A stretch of DNA of 64,000 bases from the NCBI GenBank assembly GCA_033717875.1, contig JADDKJ010000004.1, positions 1 through 64,000 of the forward strand, read 5' to 3'. Numbering within the stretch: position 1 is the first letter of the stretch; every line of letters starts with the position of its first letter. A program made the position numbers and the translations under genes. Under the pieces are notes generated by a model. The model had not been told where the DNA came from, did no database searches, and was given only the letters and a program-made list of their open reading frames with translations. Below, piece by piece: positions 62,209-64,000 of the stretch. Origin of the DNA: SBBG01 sp033717875 (lineage in GTDB: Bacteria > Pseudomonadota > Gammaproteobacteria > Ga0077554 > Ga007554).

Positions 62209-62969
62209 GCCTGACGCCCCCGTGGCCCGTGGAAATATTCGCGAACGGCGGGATGTTCCGATTCGGAAAGTTCTTCCATCGTGCCTGTCGCAAGCACCCG
62301 CCGATCGGCCAAGACCGCGACCCGGTCCGCAACACGCCACAGCAGATCGAGGTCGTGTGTCACCATCATGATGGTCAAACCCAGGAGTTCTTTCAAGTGC
62401 CGCACCAGCTCATCGATACCGCTCGCGCTCAGGGGATCGAGTCCCGCCGTCGGTTCGTCAAGAAACAGCAGCTCTGGATCGAGGGCGATGGCGCGCGCCA
62501 GCGCGGCGCGTTTTCGCATGCCCCCGCTCAACTCGTTGGGATACTTGGAACGGGCGTTCGCCGGCAAACCGGTGAGTGCGATTTTGAGCGCCGCCAGTTC
62601 ATCGATCAATTCGTCGCTTAGCGAGGTGTGCTCGCGCAGCGGCAGGCCGACGTTCTCCGTCACCGTCAGCGAGCTGAACAATGCGCCGCGCTCGAACATG
62701 ACGCCCCAGCGCCGGCGCAATGGCAGAGCGGTCTCATCGTCGAGCCCAACCACCTCTTGCCCGAACACCCGAATCGAACCCGCGACAGGGCGTTGCAGCA
62801 TGATGATTTCACGTAGCAGGGTCGACTTGCCGGAACCGCTGCCGCCGACCAGGGCGAAGATCTCGCCGCGCCTGACTTCCATGTTCAGGTTTTCGTGCAC
62901 CACGGCTTCGCCAAACCGGGTATAGAGGTTTTCAACCTGGATGATCGGTTCCCCTCCTGCGTCACTCAT
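62193..62969 (-). CDS. MlaF-type ABC transporter ATPase
   Basis: A 258-residue ABC ATPase. Walker A is GGSGSGKST (42-50), signature LSGGMRKRAALARA (near 145), Walker B LLFLDEPTAGLDP, switch histidine in MMVTHDLD. RYTRFG...VHENLNMEV and the LPLREHTSLSDELIDELA insertion are typical of MlaF. The ATG at 62969 precedes MSDAGGEP; a longer frame would overlap the permease gene. It energises lipid movement by the adjacent MlaE-like permease. Confidence 0.92.
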   Translation of the reverse strand: MSDAGGEPIIQVENLYTRFGEAVVHENLNMEVRRGEIFALVGGSGSGKSTLLREIIMLQRPVAGSIRVFGQEVVGLDDETALPLRRRWGVMFERGALFSSLTVTENVGLPLREHTSLSDELIDELAALKIALTGLPANARSKYPNELSGGMRKRAALARAIALDPELLFLDEPTAGLDPLSASGIDELVRHLKELLGLTIMMVTHDLDLLWRVADRVAVLADRRVLATGTMEELSESEHPAVREYFHGPRGRQAWKRK

Positions 62970-62970
62970 G

Positions 62971-64000
62971 TCACAGATCCAGCTTGCTGAAGACGATGGA
63001 AAAAAGGGCATCGGCGATAATGACCAGAAAAATGGCCTGGACGACGCTGACCGTGGTCTCCCGGCCGACGCTATCGGCGCTGCCGGTAACCTGGAAACCC
63101 CGGAAACAGCCGACGATGGCGATGATGGCGGCGAATACCGGCGCTTTTCCGACTCCGATCAGATACGATGACAGCGAAACAGCGTCACCCAGGCGATCCA
63201 GGAATTCGGCATACCCCACATGTAGCTGGGCTTTCGCCATGACCATGCCACCGAACACGCCGAGGATGTCCGCATAGACGGTAAGCAGCGGCAGCGCGAC
63301 GAGCAAAGCCAGCACCTTCGGCAGCACCAGTTGTTCGATCGGCGCGACGCCGATGGTGCGCAGGGCGTCGACTTCCTCGGTGACTTTCATGGTGCCGATT
63401 TGTGCCGCATAGGCGGATCCGGAACGACCCGCGACGATGATCGCCGTAAGCAGGGGAGAAAGTTCGCGCAACATCGACAAGCCAACCAGGTCCGCGATGA
63501 AAATATTGGCGCCATAACGGCTCAACTGCCCCGCCCCCTGATAGCCGATCACGACCCCCATCAGGAAAGAAAGCAAGCCCACGATGGGCAGCGCATGAAA
63601 GCCCGAAGACTGGAGGTTGTGAAGGACAGGGCGCCAGCGAATCCGTCCCGGCCGCGATAGGGAACGGGCAAGCATGAGCGCGCATGCGCCAATGAAGGAG
63701 AGCATCGCCAGAATGTGATTCCCAACCCCCCAGGCCAGGCGCCCGACATGCTCCAGCATCCCGGGCCTGATCGCCGGCAGCGCTCGCAGCGCGGTTTCCA
63801 TTGCGGGAGCTTGAATGATCTGTAGCAACGATTGAAACTCGGGGCGTAAACCCCGCACGCTCACGGTGCGGCCGGCCTGCTCGAGCGAACGAATGACCCG
63901 GTGCAACAGCCACGCCCCGGCCGTGTCCATCTCCGTCAACGCAGATCCATCGACGATCGCCTCTCCGATGTCGGGCCATGCCACAGCCGCGAGCTGCCGC
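62971..64000 (-). CDS. MlaE-type ABC permease with N-terminal STAS-like region (partial)
   Basis: The frame is open to the right edge, so the true start lies outside the window. At least 343 residues are visible. The first 70 or so (DGSALTEMDTAGAWLLHRVI, then RTVSVRGLRPEFQSLLQII) resemble a STAS domain like that of MlaB. The permease follows with five or six helices and the family motifs GVVIGYQGAGQLSRYGANIF, LRELSPLLTAIIVAGRSGSA and GTMKVTEEVDALRTIGV. Fused STAS-permeases replace a separate MlaB. The operon order here is permease, ATPase, MCE protein, lipoprotein. Confidence 0.9.
   Translation of the reverse strand, partial: RQLAAVAWPDIGEAIVDGSALTEMDTAGAWLLHRVIRSLEQAGRTVSVRGLRPEFQSLLQIIQAPAMETALRALPAIRPGMLEHVGRLAWGVGNHILAMLSFIGACALMLARSLSRPGRIRWRPVLHNLQSSGFHALPIVGLLSFLMGVVIGYQGAGQLSRYGANIFIADLVGLSMLRELSPLLTAIIVAGRSGSAYAAQIGTMKVTEEVDALRTIGVAPIEQLVLPKVLALLVALPLLTVYADILGVFGGMVMAKAQLHVGYAEFLDRLGDAVSLSSYLIGVGKAPVFAAIIAIVGCFRGFQVTGSADSVGRETTVSVVQAIFLVIIADALFSIVFSKLDL

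Overview
The window looks like a GC-rich environmental gammaproteobacterium. The evidence is the uvrC-pgsA-tRNA-Gly-tRNA-Cys-tRNA-Leu order, also found in enterics, an overlapping tamA-tamB pair, parC/parE, PrmB, and a complete exosortase A (XrtA) exopolysaccharide cluster of the type found in many Beta- and Gammaproteobacteria. I cannot name a genus.

Layout. 0-1.7 kb is genomic debris: an IS630-type transposase tail, an SRPBCC/AHSA1 gene, a truncated Lcl-domain gene and a perfect palindrome. 1.7-12 kb holds housekeeping genes: DUF808, methylthioinosine phosphorylase plus hypoxanthine phosphoribosyltransferase, a dihaem peroxidase, prmB and tamAB. 12-17.2 kb holds three tRNAs, pgsA, uvrC, a family-5 uracil-DNA glycosylase, a frameshifted lipoprotein gene and sucC without an adjacent sucD. 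17.5-24 kb holds two less-known genes, then a LytS/LytTR two-component pair and a CstA/BtsT-type pyruvate or peptide transporter with its YbdD partner. 24-32.7 kb holds parC, parE, a membrane-anchored GYF/pentapeptide-repeat protein, an orphan FliK/FlhB-C pair and a receiver-GGDEF-EAL protein.

32.8-58.8 kb is the XrtA cluster, all on the minus strand and mostly with overlapping stop/start codons. From upstream it runs: export lipoprotein, chain-length protein, tyrosine autokinase, outer-membrane barrel, ATPase, then after an interruption WecB, deacetylase, FemAB, two sugar transferases, amidotransferase, exosortase-EpsI, two glycosyltransferases, an adenylate-forming enzyme and the O-glycosylation ligase. 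A 5.5-kb island (47.1-52.6 kb) interrupts it. The island carries an Rhs/YD-repeat toxin with a putative immunity gene, two tiny membrane-protein genes, REP-like palindromes and a RAYT transposase remnant. 59-64 kb holds bioA and an Mla/Pqi-like lipid transport operon running off the right edge.

The most unusual signal is two families of non-coding multi-hairpin repeats. Family A has three full copies, each exactly 147 bp with five successive hairpins; two lie in tandem between the first two genes of the polysaccharide operon. Family B has two copies of about 140 bp at the 3' ends of genes. In both families the stems differ between copies by paired, compensating changes while the fold is kept. 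This suggests selection on an RNA or single-stranded DNA structure rather than on sequence.
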